From: Verrucomicrobiales bacterium
Lineage (GTDB): Bacteria > Verrucomicrobiota > Verrucomicrobiia > Verrucomicrobiales > DEV007
NCBI GenBank assembly: GCA_029213005.1
Contig: JARGPI010000011.1
Coordinates: 1 to 64,000 of the forward strand
Direction of reading: 5' to 3'
Length of the DNA: 64,000 bases
The notes beneath the pieces were generated by a model that saw only the letters and a program-made list of their open reading frames with translations, was not told where the DNA came from and did no database searches. Below, in pieces: positions 1-8,316 of the stretch; positions within the stretch are counted from its first letter, which is position 1; each line of letters opens with the position of its first letter. The translations under genes were made by a program, and so were the position numbers.

Positions 1-71
1 CCAAAGCCGCATGATTTCACCTCGCTACGGTGTCCTTTTTAAATGAGGCAACAGGGACGATGCCCGAACCG

Positions 72-112
72 GACTGTACAGGGTACAATCCGGCACTGTA
101 CCCTGTACAATC
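72..112. repeat. 22-bp-phased TGTAC dyad pair, site 1
   Basis: Two 13-bp dyads, TGTACAGGGTACA at 75-87 and TGTACCCTGTACA at 97-109, lie in opposite orientation with centres 22 bp apart. Each sits in a wider 19-bp imperfect palindrome of the form GAYTGTAC-N3-GTACARTC. This site lies upstream of the first gene. The same unit recurs at six more intergenic places in the window. Nothing else is recognised in positions 1-181. Confidence 0.9.
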
Positions 113-181
113 GGGTGCAAATGTTAGAATGTTCTCATTTTTGGTGGAAACCTGTTTCAGTTTCGTTAAAGGTCGGGAAGT

Positions 182-802
182 ATGAAGAAGCGATTCCCCA
201 TCTTTATCGGACTTCTGGCGCTGGTTTGCGCGGCTTTCATTGTAACCGGCGTGGTTCGCGCCACGTTAATGATGGAAATTTCCGATGCCGGACACATGCT
301 GGTTTCGGACACCGGTGACACGAGCGATTTTGACTCGAAACTCTACGAAATCGCCTATTCATCTCCTGTCGCGCCGGAAAAGATCGGGCTTTGGCTCGAA
401 GCGGTTCTCTCGAAGCATTTCGAAACCTTTTCCGCCAATGAAAAGCCGCTGTCGCCCGAGTTAGCAGGGAAACTGAGAGGTTGGCCCATTGCGAAAACGG
501 CGGAGATCGACCTTTCAAACTCTTCCGCCACCGATGAATGGTTGGCTCAGCTGGGCAAATTAAATGCCGCAGACTGGGTCGATCTTTCAGGGACCGGGAT
601 TACTGAAAAAGGACTGCTAACCCTCGCTAACAACGCGCCGCAGCTCAGAAAACTCCAACTCAACAACACGAAAATCTCGTGGAATGCCGAATTAGTTGAG
701 GCGCTTTTGAGCATTCCATCGCTAAAGGATGTGGAAATTGACGAGAACCAGATCGATGTTACGACGAGGGAAAAGATAAAATCGGTCCTGGAGAAACGCT
801 GA
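182..802 (+). CDS. membrane-anchored protein with leucine-rich-like C-terminus
   Basis: This 206-residue protein starts with a basic MKKR stretch and a hydrophobic helix (about residues 5-26), so it is exported or anchored by its N-terminus. The C-terminal third contains runs such as WVDLSGTGITEKGL and LRKLQLNNTKI, which match the LxxLxLxxTxI pattern of bacterial leucine-rich repeats. Such repeats usually mediate protein binding; no catalytic motif is visible. It precedes the XDH-like pair on the same strand with a 112-bp gap, so co-transcription is possible but unproven. The specific function is unknown. Confidence 0.7.
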   Translation: MKKRFPIFIGLLALVCAAFIVTGVVRATLMMEISDAGHMLVSDTGDTSDFDSKLYEIAYSSPVAPEKIGLWLEAVLSKHFETFSANEKPLSPELAGKLRGWPIAKTAEIDLSNSSATDEWLAQLGKLNAADWVDLSGTGITEKGLLTLANNAPQLRKLQLNNTKISWNAELVEALLSIPSLKDVEIDENQIDVTTREKIKSVLEKR

Positions 803-914
803 GATTTTACGAGAAAAGCTGGCACAGATTCCAGATTGGTTCGTTTCAGGAATAGGATTTTCCGGGCTATGTATTGCCGCTGCGGAAAACGGAAGTCACG
901 CCCTTTATCTCAAC

Positions 915-2498
915 ATGCAAAGCTGGTTCACATTTGAGTTAGATGGAGAGAGTTGCCGGATCGAAAATGAGTCCGCCCGACTCACCCTGGCGCAGTTTCT
1001 GTCGTCGCTTGATCCTCAATACGCCCATTATGCCGACGGCAATCCCTGGCATGGAGGCTCCCCTGTAATCATCGGTGAAACCAGCGGGATCGCCCCGCGA
1101 TTCAGAAGTATCGACGCCACCCTCATCCTCATGCCCATGCTGGCGGATGCCATGGTCTGGACCCCGGAAGGCATCGCCAATCTCGACCCGGATCACCCCG
1201 CCGTCGGCGTGCTCGGGATCGATCATATCGAATGCAGCAACGCCCGGCGCATGGCTGTCCTGACTTTGTTTTTTGAAGGATTTTATCGTCCCGACCTCCG
1301 GCGGAACGGACAGATGAACGAGCAACTTGATTCTCTGGTTTCCCGCACCGCCGCGGTCGATGCGATTCGCGATGCGGCTCGCCGCCTCTTTGCCTCCGCT
1401 GAAACCCGCCGGCACGAAGCCAGTCAAAAAGCCGCCGCCTCCGGCCAGCAGAACGAAGTCTGGACGGGGAAAAAGGACATTTTCAATGACCGGTTCACCA
1501 AATCACTTTTCATCAAAAGACCGGCGGATGAACTGGATTTTGTCGATCGCAGAAAACGAAGGTTCCACCGCCCCAAAACCACTGCCGACCTTCAGAGACT
1601 GCAAAGCCAGTATCCCGACGCCCGGTTAATCGCCGGGGGAACCAATCTGGTAGACGAGCTTTCCCGAACCGATTTCCAAAATTTGATCTCGATCGAAGAA
1701 GTGGCGGAAATGCAAATGATCCGGACCAACCAGGACTTCTGGGAAATCGGCGCCGGAGTCAATTTGACCCGGGTTTCAGAGGCGATCGGTGGCGAATACC
1801 CACAGTTTCTGAAAGCGCTGACCCGTTTCGGTTCCCGACCGATCCGCAACCGGGCCACGCTGGGCGGTTATCTTGCGGTGGCATCAGATATCGGCCAGCT
1901 CGCTCCTCTCTTGATTGCGATGGATGCCAGAGTCCTTCTGCTGTCAGCCGATGGCGAGCGCGATGCCCCGATTTTTCACTTTTTCGAAGGAAAGGGAAAG
2001 ACCATTCTCCGCGAGGGCGAAGTGATTCGCTGTATCCTGATTCCCCGGGCCAACGATTCCGCTCTCGCCAGTCGCGGGATGACGACCCGACTGTGCGACA
2101 CCTATACCGTTGGCCCCCGCCGCAGCCTGTGCGATCCATTTTTAACGGCGGCATTCGCGGTGGAACTTCGGGAGAAGACCGTGGCCAAAGCGTGGATCGC
2201 ATTCTCCGGAGTGGCGAACAAGCCCATCCGGGCCCGACAGACCGAAGCGAGTCTGGCCGGCAAGGTCTGGCATGAAGAAACGGTTTTTGCCTCGCTAAAC
2301 ACTTTGTTTCAAGAGATCCAAATCACAAAAAAAGACGTTGGCTACGCCAATGCCGACTACCGGAAACAGTTGGTGATGACTTTGTTTCAGAAGTTTTTCT
2401 ACCAACACCCCACCCCGCGGGACGTCAAACCGATCGAACAGGGAATCACTCAGGAATTTTCCCTCCACGACCAACCTTTTTTTGATTCTGTGACATGA
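915..2498 (+). CDS. XdhA-like FAD subunit with degenerate 2Fe-2S domains
   Basis: The 527 residues follow the order of the small subunit of xanthine dehydrogenase: a ferredoxin-like N-terminus, a helical 2Fe-2S domain, then a CO-dehydrogenase-type FAD domain. The FAD part is clear, with ARLIAGGTNL near residue 240 and RPIRNRATLGGY near 310. In hand alignment with typical XdhA the cluster ligands are almost all gone. The first-cluster CxxxxCxxC region reads YADGNPWHGGSPV. The QCGFC motif reads ECSNA and the CRC motif reads SRT, so about seven of eight cysteines are missing. The next gene overlaps by 4 bp (ATGA), which implies translational coupling. It may still bind FAD, but electron transfer through Fe-S clusters looks lost. 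Confidence 0.8.
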   Translation: MQSWFTFELDGESCRIENESARLTLAQFLSSLDPQYAHYADGNPWHGGSPVIIGETSGIAPRFRSIDATLILMPMLADAMVWTPEGIANLDPDHPAVGVLGIDHIECSNARRMAVLTLFFEGFYRPDLRRNGQMNEQLDSLVSRTAAVDAIRDAARRLFASAETRRHEASQKAAASGQQNEVWTGKKDIFNDRFTKSLFIKRPADELDFVDRRKRRFHRPKTTADLQRLQSQYPDARLIAGGTNLVDELSRTDFQNLISIEEVAEMQMIRTNQDFWEIGAGVNLTRVSEAIGGEYPQFLKALTRFGSRPIRNRATLGGYLAVASDIGQLAPLLIAMDARVLLLSADGERDAPIFHFFEGKGKTILREGEVIRCILIPRANDSALASRGMTTRLCDTYTVGPRRSLCDPFLTAAFAVELREKTVAKAWIAFSGVANKPIRARQTEASLAGKVWHEETVFASLNTLFQEIQITKKDVGYANADYRKQLVMTLFQKFFYQHPTPRDVKPIEQGITQEFSLHDQPFFDSVT

Positions 2499-4951
2499 GC
2501 GACGATCATGACAGCAACATAACGCCTTTTCCAACCCAGGCGAAACCCACACCTCCGCAGCAGCCTGCGCCGGTTTTTACCCCGGTGAGCAGTCGTCCCA
2601 GAAGTTTGAATCCCGGAACACCAGTCCAGCCCACCAGCCGCGCCATCGAAGACTGGCGTTCCTCACACCGCAGACTTTACGTGGTGCTTTTGGAGAGCCC
2701 ACACGCCTCCGGCTCTATCGCCCGGAAGGATGCCACCGCCGCCCGTGCCGTCAAAGGCATCGAAACGGTGATGTTCGCCGAAGATCTCGGGCGGTATAAC
2801 AACACGCTCGGTGAACAATTCAAAAACGAACCCCTTCTCGCTGAAGATGAGGTTTGCTACGAGGGCCAACCGGTTGCAATCATCGCGGGCCACGATCTGA
2901 AAGCCTGCTACGCCGCCCGCGACGCGATCAAAATCGACTATCACGAAGCTCCCGGAATTTTAACGTTGGAGCATGCTCTCGCGATGAAGAGCTATCACGG
3001 CGGAGCTCACAAAATCGAACGGGGAAATGCGGTTTCCGGCATCGATAACTCCGCGAAAAAACTGAAAGGCTCGCTAATCATCGGGCCGCAACGCCCCAGT
3101 CCCGAAACCACTCCCCGAATCCAGGTAAGTTGGCAGAATGAAGGCCGCTCCCTGGTGGTCAGTGCTCCCGCGCTGATGCCCAACGAAGTCCGCACCGCGG
3201 TGGCCCGTGCCGCCGGTTTATCGGAAAGCGCCATCACGCTCGACACCGGAGCGCTCGCTGGCCCGTCCAATGCGATGGAGTTGGAACCAGTCCGTCTTGC
3301 GGCATTGGCGACTCACGCAGCGAAGAAAACCCGCTCCAGCGTCGAGATCATACTCGAGCCGGATTCACCGCTTTTCCGGGGGCAGCGCCATGCCACACGA
3401 GCTTCATTTGAAGTGGGATTCGAAGACGACGGTTACATCCATGCCGTCGACATCCGCCTGGCGCTCGACGCCGGCTTTTTCGCCTCCGATTCCGATATTG
3501 TTCTGGACCGGGCGATGCTTCACAGCGACGGCGCCTACGCCATCCCAAACTTCCGGGTCAGAGCGGTCCTTTGCAAAACCAATTCCGTCGCTTCCAGCTC
3601 AATGCCAGCTGAAGGCGCGGCTCAGGGTGCGTGGGTCGTCGAGGAAGTCATCCAACGGGTCGCCGATGACCTCGGACTCCCTGCCCACGACGTGAGGGAA
3701 ATCAATTTTTACGACGATCGCTCGGAAGTCCGCGCGGCGCCCTACGGCCAACCGGTCAATGGAGTGGCGCTGAGCCGCGTCTGGGGCCACGTCATCAAAC
3801 GTTCCGGTTACTACCAGCGTTTTCAGGATATCCAGAACTGGAACGATCAGCACCGGAATTGCAAACGGGGCATATCAGCCGTCCCGCTTCGCTTCGGGCT
3901 CGGAGACCCGCGCCACGAAAGGAACCGCGGCATGGTTCTGATGCAGATTCTTCCGGATGGTTCCATTCAGGTCCGCCCCAGCGTGGTCGATCTTCAGGAC
4001 GGACTCGCCGGACAAATCAAAGAGGAAATTGCGGTCCGCCTTGGAATCGGGGAAGACACCGTCCGGGTTTTACCGGGAGATTTTGAGGTAATTGCTCAGG
4101 CAACCCCTGTCCTCGGAGTTGATGTGGCCGGGTTGATTTTACGGGCCATTGACGATGCCTGCTCTCAGTTGATCAAATGCCTCAGAGAAGTCGCCCTTCA
4201 GTTATTTACCGCCCGCGGGGAAAGCGCAGTGGATCTGGAAACCATTTTCTTCTCAGAAGGCATGGTGGGATCTCGAACCGGGTCGGTAGAGCCACTGACT
4301 TTTAACGAAATCATTCAAGGTGCCTGGCAAAAGCGGGTCAACCTGATGGTAACCGGCTATCACCGAACCCCCAACTTGTGGTGGGATCGCCAAAGCGGAA
4401 CCGGATGGCCTTTTTCGGCCTATACCTATGCGGCGGCCGTGACTGAAGTCCAAATCGATACCTTTACCGGCGAAGTTGATATCTTGAGAGTGGATATCGC
4501 TCACGAAGGCTCCCCTACGATGAATCAAGGCGATCGGGACGCCGCGCAACTGGCCCGGGCCTTTTCCATCGGCGCTGGTTGGGTTCTAACCGAGGCCGTA
4601 CCGGACCCCGATGCTCCACCGACCGAAATGTATAGTGCCGATCAAGGCATCTACGGCTTCACCGGAGCGCCCTGTATCTTTGAATCCGACCGGCTGAGGC
4701 CCTCGACCGATCCAGCATCAGCTCCGGGAGATCCCTGTAGCGAGGCTCCGGTTTTACTGGGTTGTTCAGTCCGTCAGGCGGTCTGGAATGCACTACAGGA
4801 ATTTGCAGGCTCGACCCATCTCGAGATCGATTTGCCACTACCGGCAACGCCCCCTGTTGTGATCGGCGCGCTCAAGGAAATCAGCCTCCAGATGGACCGT
4901 CAGTCATACGAGGAAACCCATATTGATGACAGCCGCAATATCGGCTCGTAA
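2495..4951 (+). CDS. XdhB-like molybdopterin-subunit homologue, altered cofactor motifs
   Basis: This 818-residue protein matches the large (molybdenum cofactor) subunit of the xanthine dehydrogenase/aldehyde oxidase family. Recognisable stretches are LAEDEVCYEGQPVAIIAG near residue 115 and TGYHRTPNLWWDRQSGTG near 620. A SEAPVLLG stretch near 750 aligns with the GEPPL motif and keeps the catalytic Glu. The glycine-rich GGGFGGKE motif aligns with TGALAGPSNAMELE, and the FRGFG motif has no clear match. About 60 proline-rich residues precede the first domain. It overlaps the FAD-subunit gene by 4 bp. It is either a divergent hydroxylase or a non-catalytic paralogue; no xdhC-type maturation gene is adjacent. 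Confidence 0.8.
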   Translation: MSDDHDSNITPFPTQAKPTPPQQPAPVFTPVSSRPRSLNPGTPVQPTSRAIEDWRSSHRRLYVVLLESPHASGSIARKDATAARAVKGIETVMFAEDLGRYNNTLGEQFKNEPLLAEDEVCYEGQPVAIIAGHDLKACYAARDAIKIDYHEAPGILTLEHALAMKSYHGGAHKIERGNAVSGIDNSAKKLKGSLIIGPQRPSPETTPRIQVSWQNEGRSLVVSAPALMPNEVRTAVARAAGLSESAITLDTGALAGPSNAMELEPVRLAALATHAAKKTRSSVEIILEPDSPLFRGQRHATRASFEVGFEDDGYIHAVDIRLALDAGFFASDSDIVLDRAMLHSDGAYAIPNFRVRAVLCKTNSVASSSMPAEGAAQGAWVVEEVIQRVADDLGLPAHDVREINFYDDRSEVRAAPYGQPVNGVALSRVWGHVIKRSGYYQRFQDIQNWNDQHRNCKRGISAVPLRFGLGDPRHERNRGMVLMQILPDGSIQVRPSVVDLQDGLAGQIKEEIAVRLGIGEDTVRVLPGDFEVIAQATPVLGVDVAGLILRAIDDACSQLIKCLREVALQLFTARGESAVDLETIFFSEGMVGSRTGSVEPLTFNEIIQGAWQKRVNLMVTGYHRTPNLWWDRQSGTGWPFSAYTYAAAVTEVQIDTFTGEVDILRVDIAHEGSPTMNQGDRDAAQLARAFSIGAGWVLTEAVPDPDAPPTEMYSADQGIYGFTGAPCIFESDRLRPSTDPASAPGDPCSEAPVLLGCSVRQAVWNALQEFAGSTHLEIDLPLPATPPVVIGALKEISLQMDRQSYEETHIDDSRNIGS

Positions 4952-4971
4952 TTTCGAGCGTCCCGATAGGT

Positions 4972-5562
4972 CTACAGATTGGTTTGAAAGGCGATCTCGA
5001 CATACATCACTTCGCAAGCTCCACCGCCGGAGTCTTCCCGGGTTAGCGAACTGACGGCCTCCCAACCATCATCGGACCTCACTTTAACGAGTTTCCCTTC
5101 CAAATACACAATTTGGCCGGTTTTGATACTATCAAGGATCGATTCGATACCTTCATTCGCGGGGATCAGGTGAACATTGGCGCTACTCGCGATAATCTCT
5201 CCCCGGGGAATCGGATATTGAGAAGTGGACCATCGATAAAACCGGCCGGATTGACTGATATCAAAATGAGCGAGGATTGATTCGTCCGACATCTTTCCCC
5301 ACCCCAGCGCAAAGTCTATCGGACATACCTTCGATCCCCTGCCCCGATAATTTTTCCGGGACAACACCTTCGCTTCTATCGAATAGTCCGCGAGCGGAGT
5401 GATCTCACTGCCATTATGGAAAAACGGCACTTTCGAACTCGTCGTCCGCTGCACAGGCACCTGAGGCGCCATAACTCCTGACCCCAGCGAAACGCTACGA
5501 TCCGGTGATATCAGCGAAAACCCTATTCCTATCCCGCAAATTGCAAGTACCCACTTAAACAT
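4972..5562 (-). CDS. conserved hypothetical exported protein
   Basis: The 196-residue protein has a short N-terminal hydrophobic helix (about residues 3-20) followed by a soluble domain. The segment FALGWGKMSDESILAHFDIS followed by QSGRFYRW resembles a conserved hypothetical family of small periplasmic proteins that I recall without an assigned function. Two cysteines (in KVCPID and GGACEV) could pair. It lies 63 bp downstream of the M48 protease gene on the same strand and may be co-transcribed with it. No enzymatic motif is recognised. Confidence 0.6.
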   Translation of the reverse strand: MFKWVLAICGIGIGFSLISPDRSVSLGSGVMAPQVPVQRTTSSKVPFFHNGSEITPLADYSIEAKVLSRKNYRGRGSKVCPIDFALGWGKMSDESILAHFDISQSGRFYRWSTSQYPIPRGEIIASSANVHLIPANEGIESILDSIKTGQIVYLEGKLVKVRSDDGWEAVSSLTREDSGGGACEVMYVEIAFQTNL

Positions 5563-5625
5563 TGCGGACTATACCATAATTACCATAATGATAAAGTCGC
5601 GATAACCTAACTACCGTTCCGATAG

Positions 5626-7593
5626 CTAAACCAATGGAGCAGTCCGCACAAAAGGCGGGATGGGGCAGCCAATGGCATCGGCAATCGCCCGAATCAGTTC
5701 CGCTTCGTGACTGGATATCCTGCCGTCGGCCAGCACCGTTTTACTACAGGCAATGAGGAGCTCCCGCTTGATGATAGGGGTGCTCATTTCAAACTGGGAA
5801 ATCGCGTTGCGAATCGCATCCAAACTACAGTTTTCGCCGGGCTGAAACTCTACCGGGCGTCGCGCCAGATTCTCGAAATAGTCGGAACCGTACTGAAAGG
5901 CTTTCTCTATATCGTTTTCATTCTCGGGATGGCTCAGCGCGGCGAGCGTACTAATCAGAATTGACGCCTCCTGGGTAAGCTGACTGTAGTTGCGATGTTT
6001 GATTTTCGGAGGTCGTGTGATTTCGAAATAGGTATCGAGATGACGCGACACGATCCGCTGCAAAGTATACTCAAACAGATCGACGACTTTGTCGGAAGCG
6101 ACGAGTCCTTCCATAATCTGCCTGAAACGTTTGTATTCCCCCGGGGAGAGGCGTCGCATCGCGGGAATACAAAGATCGATCAATGCCAATTTGACCGCTG
6201 AGTGCAAACGACTCAACTCCGGGTGAAGGTCCGTGACTTGCCGGTAGGTCATCGGATCAACCATCTCCTGCATTGATCGAAGCTCCCGCATCCGTAACTT
6301 TTTATCCTGAGCCAGCAGCAGGGCAAATATGATTGCCTGAGCACCGGGCTCGCTGTGAGCCGCCGCCGACCATTTTTCCGGGAGATTATCGAGAATATCA
6401 TGCCCCAGTTCGACCTGCTCGAAGTGAACCGACTTCATACTTTCGGCTGCCTCATTTTCCGTTAGATGAGTTTCCACCTGATTATCGGCCAGCATCATCC
6501 CGGGAAACGGGACTCCGGGAATCGTCCGGCGCTGCTTCCGTCCTGGTTCCGGTTCGCGCTCTGTTATCGGGGCTAATTGGGCGGTTCCGTATTTGCCATC
6601 CCAGTGCGGGAGGAGGCGTTTGATTCTTTCGCCGAGCGGAGGGTGAGTGGCAAAGGCCTCCCGCTTCAGTGCTGAGCCGAAAAAGAGGTGGCTCGCGTCC
6701 CGCGCCATCGGGTGCGAGATCTTCGAACCTTCGCTGAGTGCCCCGATTTTTTTTAAAGCGCCTCCAATTCCATCAGGGTTTCGGGTGAACTGGACCGCTG
6801 ATGCATCGGCCAGAAACTCGCGCTGCCGGGAGATGGATGCCTTAATCAGATTGGCAAAAAACATTCCGATATATCCGATGATGATCAGCCCGAACCCTGC
6901 GACGATAATGGCGACGATGGCACCTCCGGAATCCCGGTCCCGGGAACGTCCGGAATAAAATGTGCTTCGAACAATCATCTCCCCGATCAAGGTTAAAAAC
7001 AGAATCCCGAAGAGGACTCCGATCAGCCTCATGTTGAGGCGCATATCTCCATTGAGGATATGGGAGAATTCGTGAGCGATGACTCCCTGCAGCTCATCGC
7101 GAGTCAGCATCTTCATACAACCCCGGGTGACCCCGATAACCGCGTCGCTGGTGGTCTTACCCGCCGCAAAGGCATTGATAGAGTCTTCCGAATCCATCAC
7201 ATAAACCTCCGGGACAGGAACTCCCGAGGCGATCGCCATCTCTTCCACGATATTCAGGAGACGACGCTCGTGGAAGTCGGTGGAGTGAACATCGAGATGA
7301 CGTCCTCCGAGTTCCTGGGCCACCACCTTGCCTCCACCGCTGAGCTGCATGGTTTTATAGGCAGAGGCCAGAAAGATCACCATTCCCGTGCCCGCCGCAG
7401 TCATCGCGAACAAATCCGGTTGCCAGATGTCAAAATTACCGACACCAGCCTCGGTCTTCGTCCCAACGAAAAAGGACAGAGCCGTAATCAGCGAGTAAAT
7501 GGCGAGAACGATCCCGACCACCGCGAGAATAAAGTAAAAAATCAGCACTTTAGAACTCTGCCGTGCCTTTTCCTGATGTTCGAAAAAATCCAT
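5626..7593 (-). CDS. M48 (HtpX-like) membrane zinc metalloprotease with long C-terminal extension
   Basis: This 655-residue membrane protein has two N-terminal transmembrane helices (about residues 17-40 and 55-75). The zinc site is HEFSH near residues 175-179, followed by further hydrophobic segments and the REFLADASAVQFTRNP stretch that supplies the third ligand. This is the HtpX layout; HtpX-type proteases degrade damaged membrane proteins. Typical HtpX has under 300 residues, whereas here about 320 extra residues follow. They end in a TerB-like helical stretch (DGRISSHEAELIRAIADAIG). The start at 7593 is an ATG. It is divergent from leuD. Confidence 0.85.
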   Translation of the reverse strand: MDFFEHQEKARQSSKVLIFYFILAVVGIVLAIYSLITALSFFVGTKTEAGVGNFDIWQPDLFAMTAAGTGMVIFLASAYKTMQLSGGGKVVAQELGGRHLDVHSTDFHERRLLNIVEEMAIASGVPVPEVYVMDSEDSINAFAAGKTTSDAVIGVTRGCMKMLTRDELQGVIAHEFSHILNGDMRLNMRLIGVLFGILFLTLIGEMIVRSTFYSGRSRDRDSGGAIVAIIVAGFGLIIIGYIGMFFANLIKASISRQREFLADASAVQFTRNPDGIGGALKKIGALSEGSKISHPMARDASHLFFGSALKREAFATHPPLGERIKRLLPHWDGKYGTAQLAPITEREPEPGRKQRRTIPGVPFPGMMLADNQVETHLTENEAAESMKSVHFEQVELGHDILDNLPEKWSAAAHSEPGAQAIIFALLLAQDKKLRMRELRSMQEMVDPMTYRQVTDLHPELSRLHSAVKLALIDLCIPAMRRLSPGEYKRFRQIMEGLVASDKVVDLFEYTLQRIVSRHLDTYFEITRPPKIKHRNYSQLTQEASILISTLAALSHPENENDIEKAFQYGSDYFENLARRPVEFQPGENCSLDAIRNAISQFEMSTPIIKRELLIACSKTVLADGRISSHEAELIRAIADAIGCPIPPFVRTAPLV

Positions 7594-7713
7594 TATTCAA
7601 TCGTTTGAGGACATACTCTGAGAACCCGTCGGGATACCATTACAAAATGATCTATCTTTTCAATCTGCCCTGATTTTTCCTTGAGTTTGGCTGATTGTGG
7701 AAGAAATAAGGCA

Positions 7714-8316
7714 ATGGCATTGGACAAAATCACGGAAGTATCCGGAACTGGCGTTTACGTCCCCGGATCTGATATCGATACCGACCGCATTATCCCGGCA
7801 CGCTTCATGAAGTGTGTCACCTTCGACGGGCTTGGAGAATATCTTTTCTACGATGTCCGCCACAATTCGGATGACGAGGAGATCCCGCACCCTCTGAATG
7901 ACGAGAAATTTAAGGGCGCCAACATTCTTCTTTCGGGCATCAACTTCGGCTGTGGCAGTTCCCGGGAGCATGCTCCCCAGGCGATCTACCGCGCTGGATT
8001 CCGGGCAGTGATTGCTCAGAGTTTCGCTGAAATTTTCTTTGGAAACTGCACCACTCTGGGAATCCCCTGCGTGGCAGCGACCGGTGAAGATATCGAAAAA
8101 ATCGCTGAAGCCATCAAAGCAGACCCGAAAATTAAAGTAACGGTTGATGTGGAAAAATGCCGCGTTTTCTACGGTGAGGAAAATTGCACAGTTCATATTC
8201 CGGATTCAGCACGCGACGCTTTGCTCTCAGCTCGTTGGGACCCTATCGGAGAACTGCTTGACGCCGAGTCTCAGATTGAGGCAACCGCTTCTGAGCTCTC
8301 CTATTTCAAAAGCTAG
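7714..8316 (+). CDS. leuD: 3-isopropylmalate dehydratase small subunit
   Basis: LeuD forms, with LeuC, the isomerase that converts 2-isopropylmalate to 3-isopropylmalate in leucine biosynthesis. The 200-residue protein has the family stretches DIDTDRIIPARFMK and GINFGCGSSREHAPQAI, plus AEIFFGNCTTLGIP. The frame is open upstream to a TTG at 7681, but the ATG at 7714 is preceded by an AAGG-like site and starts at the usual family position. No leuC lies in the window, so the two subunits are encoded apart. The final TAG shares the CTAG sequence with the stop codon of the convergent gene, leaving no space for a separate terminator. Confidence 0.9.
   Translation: MALDKITEVSGTGVYVPGSDIDTDRIIPARFMKCVTFDGLGEYLFYDVRHNSDDEEIPHPLNDEKFKGANILLSGINFGCGSSREHAPQAIYRAGFRAVIAQSFAEIFFGNCTTLGIPCVAATGEDIEKIAEAIKADPKIKVTVDVEKCRVFYGEENCTVHIPDSARDALLSARWDPIGELLDAESQIEATASELSYFKS

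Noticed and set aside
43..318. Open frame of 91 codons at the window start
   Set aside because: It runs through the dyad repeat and overlaps the start of the leucine-rich-like gene in another frame; the composition is not protein-like.
803..914. Readthrough of the UGA at the end of the first gene
   Set aside because: There is no redox or Cys-like context and no family requires an extension; the continued open frame is short and looks random.
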